64,000 nt of DNA, from contig NZ_LMKN01000008.1 of the NCBI RefSeq assembly GCF_001421535.1, positions 381,979 through 445,978 on the forward strand, in the 5' to 3' direction. Of the stretch, positions 16,789-25,362 are shown one piece after another (the stretch's first letter is position 1; each line of letters opens with the position of its first letter). The notes below the pieces were generated by a model. That model had not been told where the DNA came from. It searched no databases and saw nothing but the letters and a program-made list of their open reading frames with translations. This stretch comes from Sphingomonas sp. Leaf20. Lineage in GTDB: Bacteria; Pseudomonadota; Alphaproteobacteria; Sphingomonadales; Sphingomonadaceae. Position numbers and translations under genes: made by a program.

Positions 16789-19470
16789 TCAGCCCGTGCG
16801 GCGCAGCCCGCGCGAGGCGGGGGGCGGGCCGAGATGTTCGAGGTCGATCGGGTGATCGAACGCGATTCCCGCCTTGCCGTCGCGCGCCCAGCAGATGCGC
16901 GCACCGACACGCTGATTCTCCACCAGCTCGATCGCGAGCATGATGCCGACGGCGTCGCCGCGAATCGAGAGGCCGTCGATCATCGCGCCGCTCGTCGAGA
17001 TGTCGCGGATGCGGATGTCGGCGGTCGCGCCGTCGATCGTGACCCGTGCGGACCGGAGCATCCGGACTCGCGGCGCGCGACTGGTCTTGAACCCCGCGGC
17101 GGTCGCGACGCCCGCATCGACGCCGAGCTGGAGAAGCACCTCCTCGGCGGGCACCGGGCGGCCATAGACATAGCCCTGGATATGGCTGCACCCCAGGTCG
17201 CGGACGAGTTCGATCTCGTCCTGCAACTCGACGCCTTCCGCGGTCGTCTCCATGCCGAGCGTGTCGGCGAGCATGACGATCGCCTTGATGATCGCCGCGT
17301 TGCGGTTGCCGGGCTCCGCGGCGCCCTTCACGAACGACTGGTCGATCTTGATCTTGTCGAACGGCGCGGTGCGCAAGTAGCCGAGCGAGGAATAGCCGGT
17401 ACCGAAGTCGTCGAGCGCAAGGCGGACGCCGATGCCTTTGAGCGCCTTGAACATCTGGTCGGACGAGGCGGTTTCGTCGAGGAACACGCCTTCGGTGATC
17501 TCGAGCTCGAGCCGGTTCGCGGACAGGCCCGATTGCGCGAGCGCGCTGGTGACGAGCGAGGGCAGCGCGGGGTTGGCGAACTGGATCGGCGAGACGTTGA
17601 CCGCGACGCGGACATCGGCGGGCCAGCGCGCCGCGGCGGCGCAGGCGGTGCGCAGGACCCAGGTGCCGATCGCCTCGATCAACCCGCATTCCTCGGCGAT
17701 CGGGATGAAATCGGCGGGTGACACCATGCCGCGCGTCGGATGCTTCCAGCGGATCAGCGCCTCATAGCCGACGATCCGCGTCGTGTTCGTGCTGACCACG
17801 GGCTGATAGCAGAGGTGGAACGACCCCTCCGACACCGCCGCACGCAGATCGTCCTCGAGCTGTTTGCGCGACTTGGCACCCGCGAGCATCTCGTCCGAAT
17901 AGAAGCGGTGGACGCCGCGGCCATCCGCCTTTGCGGCGTAGAGCGCGAGGTCGGCGTTGCGGACGAGCGTCTCCGAATCGCGACCATGTTGCGGCGTGAG
18001 CGCGATGCCGATCGAGCAGCCGATCGAGACCGACGCGCCGCTGATGAAATAGGGTTGCGAGATCGCGTCGATCAGCTCGCGCGAGAGCGTCCCCAACGTG
18101 TCGCGGTCGTCGATACCGGGGACAACGAGCTGGAATTCGTCGCCGCCCAGACGCCCGACGAGCCCGGTGTCGCCGACCACGCGCTGCAGCCGCTGCGCGA
18201 CCTGTTTCAACAGCAGGTCGCCGGCCTGGTGCCCGAGCGTGTCGTTGACGGCCTTGAACCGGTCGAGGTCCATGAGGAACAGCGCGGTCGGACGATAGGG
18301 GCCAGCCTTTTGCGCGAGCGTCTTGTCGAGCGACAGCCGCATCCGCTGACGGTTGGCGAGCCCGGTCAAGCCGTCGAACAACGCCAGCCGGTTGATCTCC
18401 GCCTCCGCCCGGCGCTGCTCGGTCAGATCGGAGCCCGAGCCGATGAACCCCTGGAAACGGCCGATCTCGTCGATGACCGGACGGCCCGAGATCGACCACC
18501 AGCGCTCGGCCGACGAGTCGCACGCGGCGCACACCGAATAGTCCGAGAAGGAGGTGCGCGACGAGATATGGAATGCCAGCGTCCGTTCGGTGCCCGGCTG
18601 GTCGCTGTCCATCCGGAATATGTCGGTCAGCAGGCTGCCGACGACCGCGGTGGCCGCCGGTTCCCCGCCCTCCTGCGCGTCGTCGGCGGCGCAGGCAGTC
18701 AGCGCGTCGGCGACCTTGGCGGACATATAGGTGATGCGGCCGCGCCGGTCGGCTTCCCACAGCCAGCCTGCGCCCTGTTCCTCGAACTCCGCCATGAGCT
18801 TCATCGCGCGGCGGCCCTCGCTGGCGTCGTCCGCCTGATCGAGCGCGGCGTGATAATCGACCCGCGCCATCCGGTGCGCCGCGAAGACCAGCGCGGCAAA
18901 GGCGAGAACCGCCATCGCGAACGCGACGTCGAGGCCGGACACGATCCCGAGCAGCACCACCAGACCTGCTCCGAAGCCCAGCGATGCGGCACGGACGGGC
19001 TGGATCGTGATCGCGGTGATGATCAGCGCGGCGATCACGGTGACGAAACTCGCGAGCTCCCATCGTCCGGGGGGCAGATCCGTGGTCACCCACAACAACG
19101 CGGCGAGCGCCGCGGTGAGCCCTGCGATGCACACCGCCAGCACGGCATGACGCCGGTGGATCGGCCATCGCTGCAGCAGCGGCGCGCGCAGCAGTGCGAG
19201 GATCGCGAGCGACAACAATGCGACCAGCGCGACGTTCACCACGGTCGCGACGACCAGCTCCGGCAGGCTGACGAACACGACGCCGAGTATGAACGCGCAC
19301 GCGGTCAGATGCGCGAGCGCGGCGACCGGCCACACGGTCGCCGACAACAGGAGCCGGGCATGCTGCGCGGCACTGATCTGTTCGTGATCGTTCTCGTTCA
19401 GGCCGAACAGGGTGGTGATCGAGGCCTGGGGGTGATCACGCACAGGGAGAGGGGGAAATCGCCAGGACAT
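16789..19470 (-). CDS. Membrane PAS-GGDEF-EAL-PilZ cyclic-di-GMP protein
   Basis: 893 aa. Residues about 40-200 hold several hydrophobic helices (MASE-like sensor), then a PAS domain (about 225-350), GGDEF (about 360-525, intact RLGGDEF at 440-446), EAL (about 540-785; YEALIRWKHP, NVSPIQF, LEITEGVF, DDFGTGYSSLGYL, KIDQSFV, AEGVE) and a C-terminal PilZ domain (about 797-875; RAPRVRML and DISTSGAMIDG). Both catalytic motifs are intact, so synthesis and hydrolysis of c-di-GMP are both possible. The RxxD inhibitory site expected five residues before GGDEF is absent. The PilZ end could give product feedback instead. Confidence 0.93.
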   Translation of the reverse strand: MSWRFPPLPVRDHPQASITTLFGLNENDHEQISAAQHARLLLSATVWPVAALAHLTACAFILGVVFVSLPELVVATVVNVALVALLSLAILALLRAPLLQRWPIHRRHAVLAVCIAGLTAALAALLWVTTDLPPGRWELASFVTVIAALIITAITIQPVRAASLGFGAGLVVLLGIVSGLDVAFAMAVLAFAALVFAAHRMARVDYHAALDQADDASEGRRAMKLMAEFEEQGAGWLWEADRRGRITYMSAKVADALTACAADDAQEGGEPAATAVVGSLLTDIFRMDSDQPGTERTLAFHISSRTSFSDYSVCAACDSSAERWWSISGRPVIDEIGRFQGFIGSGSDLTEQRRAEAEINRLALFDGLTGLANRQRMRLSLDKTLAQKAGPYRPTALFLMDLDRFKAVNDTLGHQAGDLLLKQVAQRLQRVVGDTGLVGRLGGDEFQLVVPGIDDRDTLGTLSRELIDAISQPYFISGASVSIGCSIGIALTPQHGRDSETLVRNADLALYAAKADGRGVHRFYSDEMLAGAKSRKQLEDDLRAAVSEGSFHLCYQPVVSTNTTRIVGYEALIRWKHPTRGMVSPADFIPIAEECGLIEAIGTWVLRTACAAAARWPADVRVAVNVSPIQFANPALPSLVTSALAQSGLSANRLELEITEGVFLDETASSDQMFKALKGIGVRLALDDFGTGYSSLGYLRTAPFDKIKIDQSFVKGAAEPGNRNAAIIKAIVMLADTLGMETTAEGVELQDEIELVRDLGCSHIQGYVYGRPVPAEEVLLQLGVDAGVATAAGFKTSRAPRVRMLRSARVTIDGATADIRIRDISTSGAMIDGLSIRGDAVGIMLAIELVENQRVGARICWARDGKAGIAFDHPIDLEHLGPPPASRGLRRTG

Positions 19471-19545
19471 GATGCCGTATAGCGCGCGAGGCGTTGCACA
19501 ATTGCTTATCGATCATGCTTAACGGACCGGCCTCGCCGCCAGGAT

Positions 19546-20544
19546 TCAGGTGAACAGCCCTGTCAGCCAATAGGTCCCGGCGCCGATCGCGGCGGCGGCC
19601 GGCAACGTCACGGTCCAGGCGACGATGATGTTGCTGGCGACGTTCCAGCGCACCGCGGACAGCCTGCGCGCGGCGCCGACGCCGACGATCGCGCCGGTGA
19701 TCGTGTGCGTCGACGACACCGGCACGCCCCAGAAGGTTGCCGCGAACAGTGTGATCGCGCCGCCTGTCTCCGCGCAGAAGCCCTGCGCGGGCGTCAGCCG
19801 GGTGATCTTCGACCCCATGGTGTGGACGATCCGCCAGCCGCCCGACAGCGTGCCGAGCGCCATCGCCGCCTGGCACGACAGCACGACCCAGAAGGGCACG
19901 TGGAATTCGCCGCCGAGCAGCCCTTGCGAATAGAGCAGCACCGCGATGATCCCCATCGTCTTCTGCGCATCGTTGCCGCCGTGCCCGAGCGAATAGAGGG
20001 CGGCGGAGATCAGCTGGAGCTTGCGGAACCGCTTGTCGACGCCGAGCGGGGTGAGCTTGAGGCTGGTCCAGGCGACGAGCAGGACGAGCAGCAGCGCGAG
20101 CAGCAGCCCGACCGCGGGCGAGACGAAGATCGCGCTGACGGTCTTGATCACGCCGCTCCAGACGATCGCGCCGAAGCCGATCTTCGCGACGCCAGCGCCG
20201 AGCAGCCCGCCGATCAGCGCGTGGCTGCTGCTCGAGGGGATGCCGAGCACCCAGGTGATGACGTTCCACGCGATCGCGCCGATCAGCGCGGCGAAGATCA
20301 CCTGCGCGTCGATCACCTGCGCGTGGACGATGCCGGTGCCGACGGTCTGCGCGACGTGCAGCCCGAAGACGGCAAAGGCGATGAAGTTGAAGAACGCCGC
20401 CCAGAGCACGGCATATTGGGGTTTGAGCACGCGCGTCGAGACGACCGTCGCGATCGAGTTCGCGGCGTCGTGCAGGCCGTTGAGAAAATCGAACAGCAGC
20501 GCGATCCCGATCAGCCCGATCAGGACGGGGAGCGAGAGGATCAT
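19546..20544 (-). CDS. pit: PiT-family inorganic phosphate transporter
   Basis: 332 aa, about ten hydrophobic helices. It carries the two PiT repeats: FDFLNGLHDAANSIATVVST near the start and GGNDAQKTMGIIAVLL in the second half, plus GVPVSSTHTITGAIVGVG and IPSSSSHALIGGLLGAG. PiT carriers take up phosphate with protons or as metal-phosphate. It follows the DUF47 gene on the same strand; a 104-bp inverted-repeat element sits in the 165-bp gap. PiT plus DUF47 is a common partnership. Confidence 0.95.
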   Translation of the reverse strand: MILSLPVLIGLIGIALLFDFLNGLHDAANSIATVVSTRVLKPQYAVLWAAFFNFIAFAVFGLHVAQTVGTGIVHAQVIDAQVIFAALIGAIAWNVITWVLGIPSSSSHALIGGLLGAGVAKIGFGAIVWSGVIKTVSAIFVSPAVGLLLALLLVLLVAWTSLKLTPLGVDKRFRKLQLISAALYSLGHGGNDAQKTMGIIAVLLYSQGLLGGEFHVPFWVVLSCQAAMALGTLSGGWRIVHTMGSKITRLTPAQGFCAETGGAITLFAATFWGVPVSSTHTITGAIVGVGAARRLSAVRWNVASNIIVAWTVTLPAAAAIGAGTYWLTGLFT

Positions 20545-20571
20545 GCGGTGATGCCTGTCGGTGCCAAACTA

Positions 20572-20675
20572 CCACCCCGGCGCAGGCCGGGGCCCAAAAG
20601 CGAAGGCCGCGGTAACGGTGCGCAGTCCGCAGGTATTGCCGTCCCCCAATTGGGCCCCGGCCTTCGCCGGGGTGG
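20572..20675. repeat. REP/BIME-like inverted pair of mini-hairpins (element R1)
   Basis: Left arm 20572-20596 and right arm 20651-20675 are reverse complements at 24 of 25 positions. Each arm is itself a hairpin: CCCCGGC-GCAG-GCCGGGG on the left, and, on the opposite strand of the right arm, CCCCGGC-GAAG-GCCGGGG. The spacer is 54 bp. It lies inside the presumed DUF47-pit transcript. Confidence 0.8.
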
Positions 20676-20709
20676 CGCTTTCGGGGAGGTCTCGGGCCGA
20701 AACGACGCT

Positions 20710-21357
20710 TCACGCATGGTCGATGACGAGCCCCTGGATCTCGTTGGCGACGTCCTCGAACCGGTCGACGATCTTTTCGAGGCTCGAATAGATTTCGCGG
20801 CCGATGATGAACGCCATCGGGTCGGCATGGCTCTTCGACGCGGCGAACAGCGCGCGCAGCCCGGTGTCGTGGATGTCGTCGGCATGACCCTCGATCTGGA
20901 TCAGCCGCGCGGTGAGGTCGTGCAGCCGGCCGGCGTTGCTGCCGAGCGAGCGGAGCAGTGGGATCGCCTCCGCGGTGATTCGCGCGGCCTCGACGATGAT
21001 GCCCGCCATGTCGCGCATCTCGGGCGCGAAGTCGGTCACTTCGTACAGCGCGATCGCGTTGGCGGTACCGTTCATCTGGTCGATCGCGTCGTCCATCACG
21101 CCGATCAGGTCGGTGATCGCGCTGCGGTCGAACGGCGTGACGAACACGCGGCGGACGTCCTGCAGGACTTCGCGCGTGATGTCGTCGGCCTCATGCTCGC
21201 GGCGGACGATCTCGGCGATCTGGCCCTCGATCGAGCCCTCGCCGTGGAGCAGCCGTGCGAGCGCATCCGCGCCGGCGACGAGCGTCGCGGCATGCGCGTC
21301 GAACAGTTCGAAGAACCGTCCCTGCTTGGGCATGAGTGCCTGGAACCAGCCCAGCAT
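20710..21357 (-). CDS. DUF47 (PhoU-like) phosphate transport accessory protein
   Basis: 215 aa, all-helical: MLGWFQALMPKQGRFFELFD, REHEADDITREVLQDVRRVF, TPFDRSAITDLIGVMDDAID, then DDIHDTGLRALFA and GREIYSSLEKIVDRFEDVAN. The repeated E/D-rich helices fit the PhoU-like metal-binding fold. The ATG at 21357 has a strong AGGAGG 9 nt upstream, so it is translated independently. The same reading frame stays open upstream into a NUDIX domain with no stop between. It is followed by pit and probably controls or supports that transporter. Confidence 0.92.
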   Translation of the reverse strand: MLGWFQALMPKQGRFFELFDAHAATLVAGADALARLLHGEGSIEGQIAEIVRREHEADDITREVLQDVRRVFVTPFDRSAITDLIGVMDDAIDQMNGTANAIALYEVTDFAPEMRDMAGIIVEAARITAEAIPLLRSLGSNAGRLHDLTARLIQIEGHADDIHDTGLRALFAASKSHADPMAFIIGREIYSSLEKIVDRFEDVANEIQGLVIDHA

Positions 21358-21828
21358 TGGAAATCGCCTCCTCATTCGCGTCCGGAGCACCGGCATAACG
21401 CGTTGTTCGAACGCCACCGGAATCGGTGGCTCGCGGAATCCTCTGATCAGAGCCTTCAGCTCTGGTTCGTCGACCGCGGCGGCGGCCTTATCAGGCGGAA
21501 ACCACCGTGTCTCGCGCTGATCCCGCTCGGGCCATTCGCCGACCTGCTCGACGAATTGCAGCGGATACACGGTCACGATCGTCGGCCGCAGCCGCCCCGT
21601 GCGACGACGCTTGTCATAGACGAAATCGCCGACGGGCGTGGGACAGGGGATACCGCGTATGCCCGCTTCCTCAAAGGCTTCCTGCGCCGCGGCCTCGTGC
21701 GAGGTGAGGCCGGTGATCGGATTCCCCTTGGGAATCACCCAGCGCCGCGTCTCGCGCGAGGTGATGAGCAGGATCTCGGCGCGTCCGTCGACGGTGATCC
21801 GATAAGGGAGTGCAGCGATCTGGCGGAT
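21358..21828 (-). CDS. NUDIX hydrolase domain, in frame with DUF47; no canonical start or stop
   Basis: The minus-strand frame encodes IRQIAALPYRITVDG, EILLITSRETRRWVIPKGNP, then the NUDIX box GLTSHEAAAQEAFEEAGIRG with the REx2EExG-like end EAFEEAG, and VGDFVYDKRR, a DIPP-like NUDIX hydrolase. The first GTG (21738) is already inside the domain. Upstream of it no ATG, GTG or TTG is in frame back to the GST stop. An ATC at 21826-21828 follows GAGGA by 8 nt. At the other end no stop occurs before the DUF47 ATG, so translation would give a 372-aa NUDIX-DUF47 fusion. It may be a gene with an unusual start, or one broken by a frameshift. Confidence 0.6.
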
Positions 21829-21928
21829 CGTCGGGGTCCTCGTGACGGGAGAATTGGATCGTTTCGCACGCGCGGGCGACGAGCGCCAGCCTCTCGGTTT
21901 CGGGGGCAGCGCCTCTGTAAGGTACCGA

Positions 21929-22552
21929 TCAGGCGGGAAAAGCCATGGGTGTCGCGTGCGGAGCCCAGGGTTCGAACTTCGGCATGATCGCGGCGAAGAC
22001 GGGGCTCACCAGATACCTGTCCCGCCAATCGCGCAGCGTGGGCAGCGGGAGCGCGTCGAAATAGCCGGGGTCGGTCGCGGCGAACTGCCGCACGAACGGT
22101 GCGATCGCCATGTCGGCGAGCGCGAACCACGGCGTGACGAGGTGGCCATTTGCCTGGAGACGCGTGTCGAGCGCCGCGAGGATGTCGGTGGCGGCGGCGC
22201 GGTGCGCGAGCGGGTCCGACCCGTGACGCTCTGGATATTTGTAGCGGTCGAGATGGTGTTTGAAGACGCCGTCGTTGATCGCGATCAGCGCCTGGTCGTC
22301 GCCATCGAGCCAGTGCTGCGGATCGGCAACGCCCAGCGCCCAGCGCATGATGTCGAGGCTCTGGTCGACGACGCGGCCACCGGGCAGGACGAGGACGGGC
22401 ACGGTGCCCTTGGCGGAGGCGGCGAGCAGCGCGGCGGGCTTGGCACGCAGCACGACCTCGCGGAGCTCGACCTGCACGCCGCTCGCCACCACCGCGCTGC
22501 GCGCGCGCATCGCATAGGGGCAGCGGCGGAAGCTGTAGAGGATCGGGCGCAT
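21929..22552 (-). CDS. Glutathione S-transferase family protein
   Basis: 207 aa. The thioredoxin-like N-terminal domain has LYSFRRCPYAMRARSAVVAS, with a CPYA redox-site variant, TVPVLVLPGG (cis-Pro) and VVDQSLDIMRW (the glutathione gamma-Glu-binding turn). The helical C-terminal domain includes LALADMAIAPFVRQ-like WFALADMAIAPFVRQF. Substrate is unknown. It precedes the NUDIX frame on the same strand. Confidence 0.88.
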   Translation of the reverse strand: MRPILYSFRRCPYAMRARSAVVASGVQVELREVVLRAKPAALLAASAKGTVPVLVLPGGRVVDQSLDIMRWALGVADPQHWLDGDDQALIAINDGVFKHHLDRYKYPERHGSDPLAHRAAATDILAALDTRLQANGHLVTPWFALADMAIAPFVRQFAATDPGYFDALPLPTLRDWRDRYLVSPVFAAIMPKFEPWAPHATPMAFPA

Positions 22553-22650
22553 CGATCGCGCTATACGATTGGTACGGGCCGCCAGCTACCCCGTGCGCCC
22601 AAGCGTGGTGGGTCGCGAGGAAGACACCCCCCCCCCGCGACCGGACGTCT

Positions 22651-24819
22651 TCAGAGTCCGAAGCGCAGCGTCGCGCGGATGTCGCGGCCGGCGAGCGGGG
22701 CGAAGTCCTTGAGGAAGCTCGCATGGCGGCGCGCCTCGACATCGAACAGGTTGTTCGCGCTGACCAGGATCGAGGTCTTGCTGTCCTTGCCGAACGGGCT
22801 GAACCCGATCGTCGCGTTGACCATCGTATAGTCGCGCGTCGTGGTCTCGAATGCGGCGATGCGGTCCTGTTCGAAGACGTGCTCGACCTCGAGCCGGCCG
22901 TTGACGCGGTCGCCCTGCGCCTCGATCCCGCCGAGCACGCGCATCGGCGGGATGCGGGGAACGGGGCCGTCGTCGACGATCGTCGCGCGGACATAGTCGC
23001 CAAGAAGATCAGCGTTGATCAGATAGCCACCGATCTGCGCGACGCGGACCGACGCGTTGGCCTCGAACCCGTAATAGCGTGCATCGGCCTGCTGATACTG
23101 GAAGCAGGGCAGATCGACCTCGCGGCCCGACGGATCTGCGGCAAGCTGGCAGACGTCCTGCGCCACCTGGTTCTCCGAGATATAGTTCGAGAACCAGTTG
23201 TAATAGGCCGACGCGTCGAAGCTGAAGCCGTCGCCATGCGCGTGGAGCGTGCCTTCGAGACCCCAGCTCTTTTCGAGCCGGAAGTCGGGGCTGCCGAATT
23301 CATATGCCTGCGTCCCGGCATGCCCGCCATTGGCGAACAGTTCCTCCGCGGACGGTGCGCGTTCGGTGCGCGAGACGTTCACGCCGACCCGCACCGCGTC
23401 GGTCAGGCCATAGGATCCGCCGAGCGACCCCGACACCGCATCGAAGCTGCGCGTCCCGCGGAAGAACCGGAGATCGTCGAGCGGCGTCTTGGCGTCGAGC
23501 GCGGTGTGCTCGTAGCGCAGCCCGCCTTCCGCGCGGAACGCGCCGGCGCTGTATTGCTGAAGCGTGAAGAGGCCGGTCTGGTTGGTCTCGTTGCGCGGCA
23601 GGAACGCCTCGTCGCCGTTCACGTCGAACAGGCGGTTGAAATATTGCACGCCCGACGCGCCCTGCCAGCCGCCACGGTTGGCCTGGACGAGCTCGATGCG
23701 ACCTTCGGTGCCGTTGTTGAAGAAGGCGGTGCCGACCCCGCCATCGGGCTCGAGCTCGAAGTGGCGATAGGTCGCGTGGCCCGCGCGGACGCGGATCCTG
23801 TCGAGAAACCCGCCGCCGGTGTTGATCTCGCCGCGCAGATCGAACCGGTTCTGGACGACGTCGAGCCGGGGTGCCTCCTGCTCCTGACCGACTTCGGTCG
23901 CGTAGCGGATGGGGACGCCGTAGAGGCTGTCGTAATGGCTGTACGAGATGCCGAGATTGCCCGTGTCGGTGATGACCGAGGCGCCGACGCCCGCGGTCCA
24001 GGTCTCCGACTGCGTGTTGGGAAGCTTGCCGCGGAGCGATGCCGACCGGGCAAAGTCGATCGGCTCGTCGGTGTCCTGCGGCAGGCCGACCTGGCTGCGT
24101 GCGGCGGCGCGCGCCTCGGGCGACAGGATGTTGCCGCCGGTGCGCAGGTTGCCCGACTTCAGATACGAGCCGTCGGCATGGAGCACGAGATGCTCGCCGA
24201 CCGCGACGTCACCCGCGGCGCCGCCCGAGCGCTCGTTGGCGGCCGATCCGTAGCTGGCGATGCCGTTCACGCGGTAGCCGTTCTCGGGCACGGTGCGCGG
24301 AATGCGCGTGTCGATGACGTTGACGACGCCGCCGACCGCGGATGATCCGAACAGAAGCGCGGAGGGGCCGCGCAGCACTTCGATCCGCTCGGCGAGCAGC
24401 GGATCGATGATCACCGCGTGATCGACCGAGGTGTTCGAGACGTCGATCGAGCCGATCCCGTCGGTCAGCACGCGAATCCGCTCGCCCTGGAAGCCGCGCA
24501 GGATCGGGCGCGACGCGCTCGGACCGAACGAGGTCGCGGAGACGCCCGGCTGGCGCGCGAGCGTCTCGCCGATCGTCGGGCGCAGGTTGCGCGTCAGTTC
24601 GGCGCCGGACAGGATCGAGGTGCCCTGCAGGACGTCGGTCTCGCTCTGGCGAACGGGGGCGGTGACGATGATCTCGCCGCGGCTCGCTTGCGCCGCTGGG
24701 GCGGCGGGCTTCGGCGCGGGCCTGGCGGCGGGCGTGTCGAGCGTCTGCGCGGTCGCGGTGGGTGATGTGGCGAGCGCGGTGGCGATCGCCAGTGCGCTGA
24801 TCCCGAAAACAGTCTTCAT
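22651..24819 (-). CDS. TonB-dependent receptor, ZnuD-like (probable zinc uptake)
   Basis: 722 aa from the ATG at 24819, with signal peptide MKTVFGISALAIATALATSP. A plug domain (about 60-175; EIIVTAPVRQSE, IGETLARQPGVSATSFGPSA, EVLRGPSALLFGSSAVGGVV) is followed by an outer-membrane beta-barrel ending RDIRATLRFGL with C-terminal aromatic-type signature. Barrel blocks such as ELFANGGHAGTQAYEFGSPD, the His-containing LHAHGDGFSFDASAYYNWFS and GFLDRIRVRAGHATYRHFEL resemble zinc receptor ZnuD. Two palindromes upstream could bind Zur. The zinc call is by similarity; another metal or ligand is possible. Confidence 0.85.
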   Translation of the reverse strand: MKTVFGISALAIATALATSPTATAQTLDTPAARPAPKPAAPAAQASRGEIIVTAPVRQSETDVLQGTSILSGAELTRNLRPTIGETLARQPGVSATSFGPSASRPILRGFQGERIRVLTDGIGSIDVSNTSVDHAVIIDPLLAERIEVLRGPSALLFGSSAVGGVVNVIDTRIPRTVPENGYRVNGIASYGSAANERSGGAAGDVAVGEHLVLHADGSYLKSGNLRTGGNILSPEARAAARSQVGLPQDTDEPIDFARSASLRGKLPNTQSETWTAGVGASVITDTGNLGISYSHYDSLYGVPIRYATEVGQEQEAPRLDVVQNRFDLRGEINTGGGFLDRIRVRAGHATYRHFELEPDGGVGTAFFNNGTEGRIELVQANRGGWQGASGVQYFNRLFDVNGDEAFLPRNETNQTGLFTLQQYSAGAFRAEGGLRYEHTALDAKTPLDDLRFFRGTRSFDAVSGSLGGSYGLTDAVRVGVNVSRTERAPSAEELFANGGHAGTQAYEFGSPDFRLEKSWGLEGTLHAHGDGFSFDASAYYNWFSNYISENQVAQDVCQLAADPSGREVDLPCFQYQQADARYYGFEANASVRVAQIGGYLINADLLGDYVRATIVDDGPVPRIPPMRVLGGIEAQGDRVNGRLEVEHVFEQDRIAAFETTTRDYTMVNATIGFSPFGKDSKTSILVSANNLFDVEARRHASFLKDFAPLAGRDIRATLRFGL

Positions 24820-24857
24820 CGATACGCTCCTACAACCCGGAGCCGTCATTTAGCCTC

Positions 24858-24930
24858 GATGATGTATCATATCAAAGATGTTGTTCGCAGCTGCGGCATT
24901 AGGCGCGTCGCTGTGGCAATGTTGCAACAT
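24858..24930 (-). promoter_or_regulatory. Candidate Zur-type operators upstream of the ZnuD-like receptor
   Basis: Two AT-rich dyads stand out in GC-rich DNA: GATGATGTATCATATC at 24858-24873 (40-55 bp before the start codon) and a perfect 12-bp palindrome ATGTTGCAACAT at 24919-24930, itself followed by ATATCATC. The layout resembles alphaproteobacterial Zur boxes (dyads of the ATGTTATAACAT kind). Assignment to Zur is inference. Confidence 0.4.
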
Positions 24931-24993
24931 ATCATCGAGAGGGCGCGTCGCGCTCGCGACAGGGCCTGCCGCCGGTCATCCGTTCAGCCGCGC

Positions 24994-25362
24994 CTAGGGA
25001 CGGTCGGGTTTGTCGTAGGGCGTGAAATTCCCGAACCGGCAATAGCTCGAGGGGATCGTCATGCCGTAGGAGAGGAGGCGGAAGCGGTCGTTGCGGCAGA
25101 GCTGTCCGCCATAGACGTCGACGATGATGGTCGCGGGCGGGCGCAGCGCTTCGCAGGATCCGATCGGCACGGCGCGCCAGACGCGCTTGCCCGACTGGCG
25201 GTAGAGTATCGTCTTGTCGTCGAGGATCGTCGGCCCCTGGACGCGGGCGAGATCGATGCAGGCGACGGGTGGCCCCGCGATCCGGCCGGCGAGCGGATCG
25301 TCGCGCGACGCAACAAGCGCGATGCCGGTCGCCAGCAGTGCTGCGATTCGCCGGCCACGCAT
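24994..25362 (-). CDS. Small exported four-cysteine protein, paralogue of the upstream gene
   Basis: 122 aa, N-terminal hydrophobic signal (RRIAALLATGIALVAS). Four cysteines at 35, 70, 89 and 108 with spacings 35/19/19, and an ending CRFGNFTPYDK. The upstream neighbour has the same plan (34/18/19 and CSFGEFVPYRK), so the two arose by tandem duplication. Its ATG overlaps the neighbour's stop (TGATG). The cysteines probably form disulfides in the periplasm. I do not recognise the family. Confidence 0.75.
   Translation of the reverse strand: MRGRRIAALLATGIALVASRDDPLAGRIAGPPVACIDLARVQGPTILDDKTILYRQSGKRVWRAVPIGSCEALRPPATIIVDVYGGQLCRNDRFRLLSYGMTIPSSYCRFGNFTPYDKPDRP

Noticed and set aside
21960..21985. 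tRNA-like GGGTTCGAAC
   Set aside because: The T-arm-like string lies in the GST coding sequence with no acceptor or anticodon arms around it.
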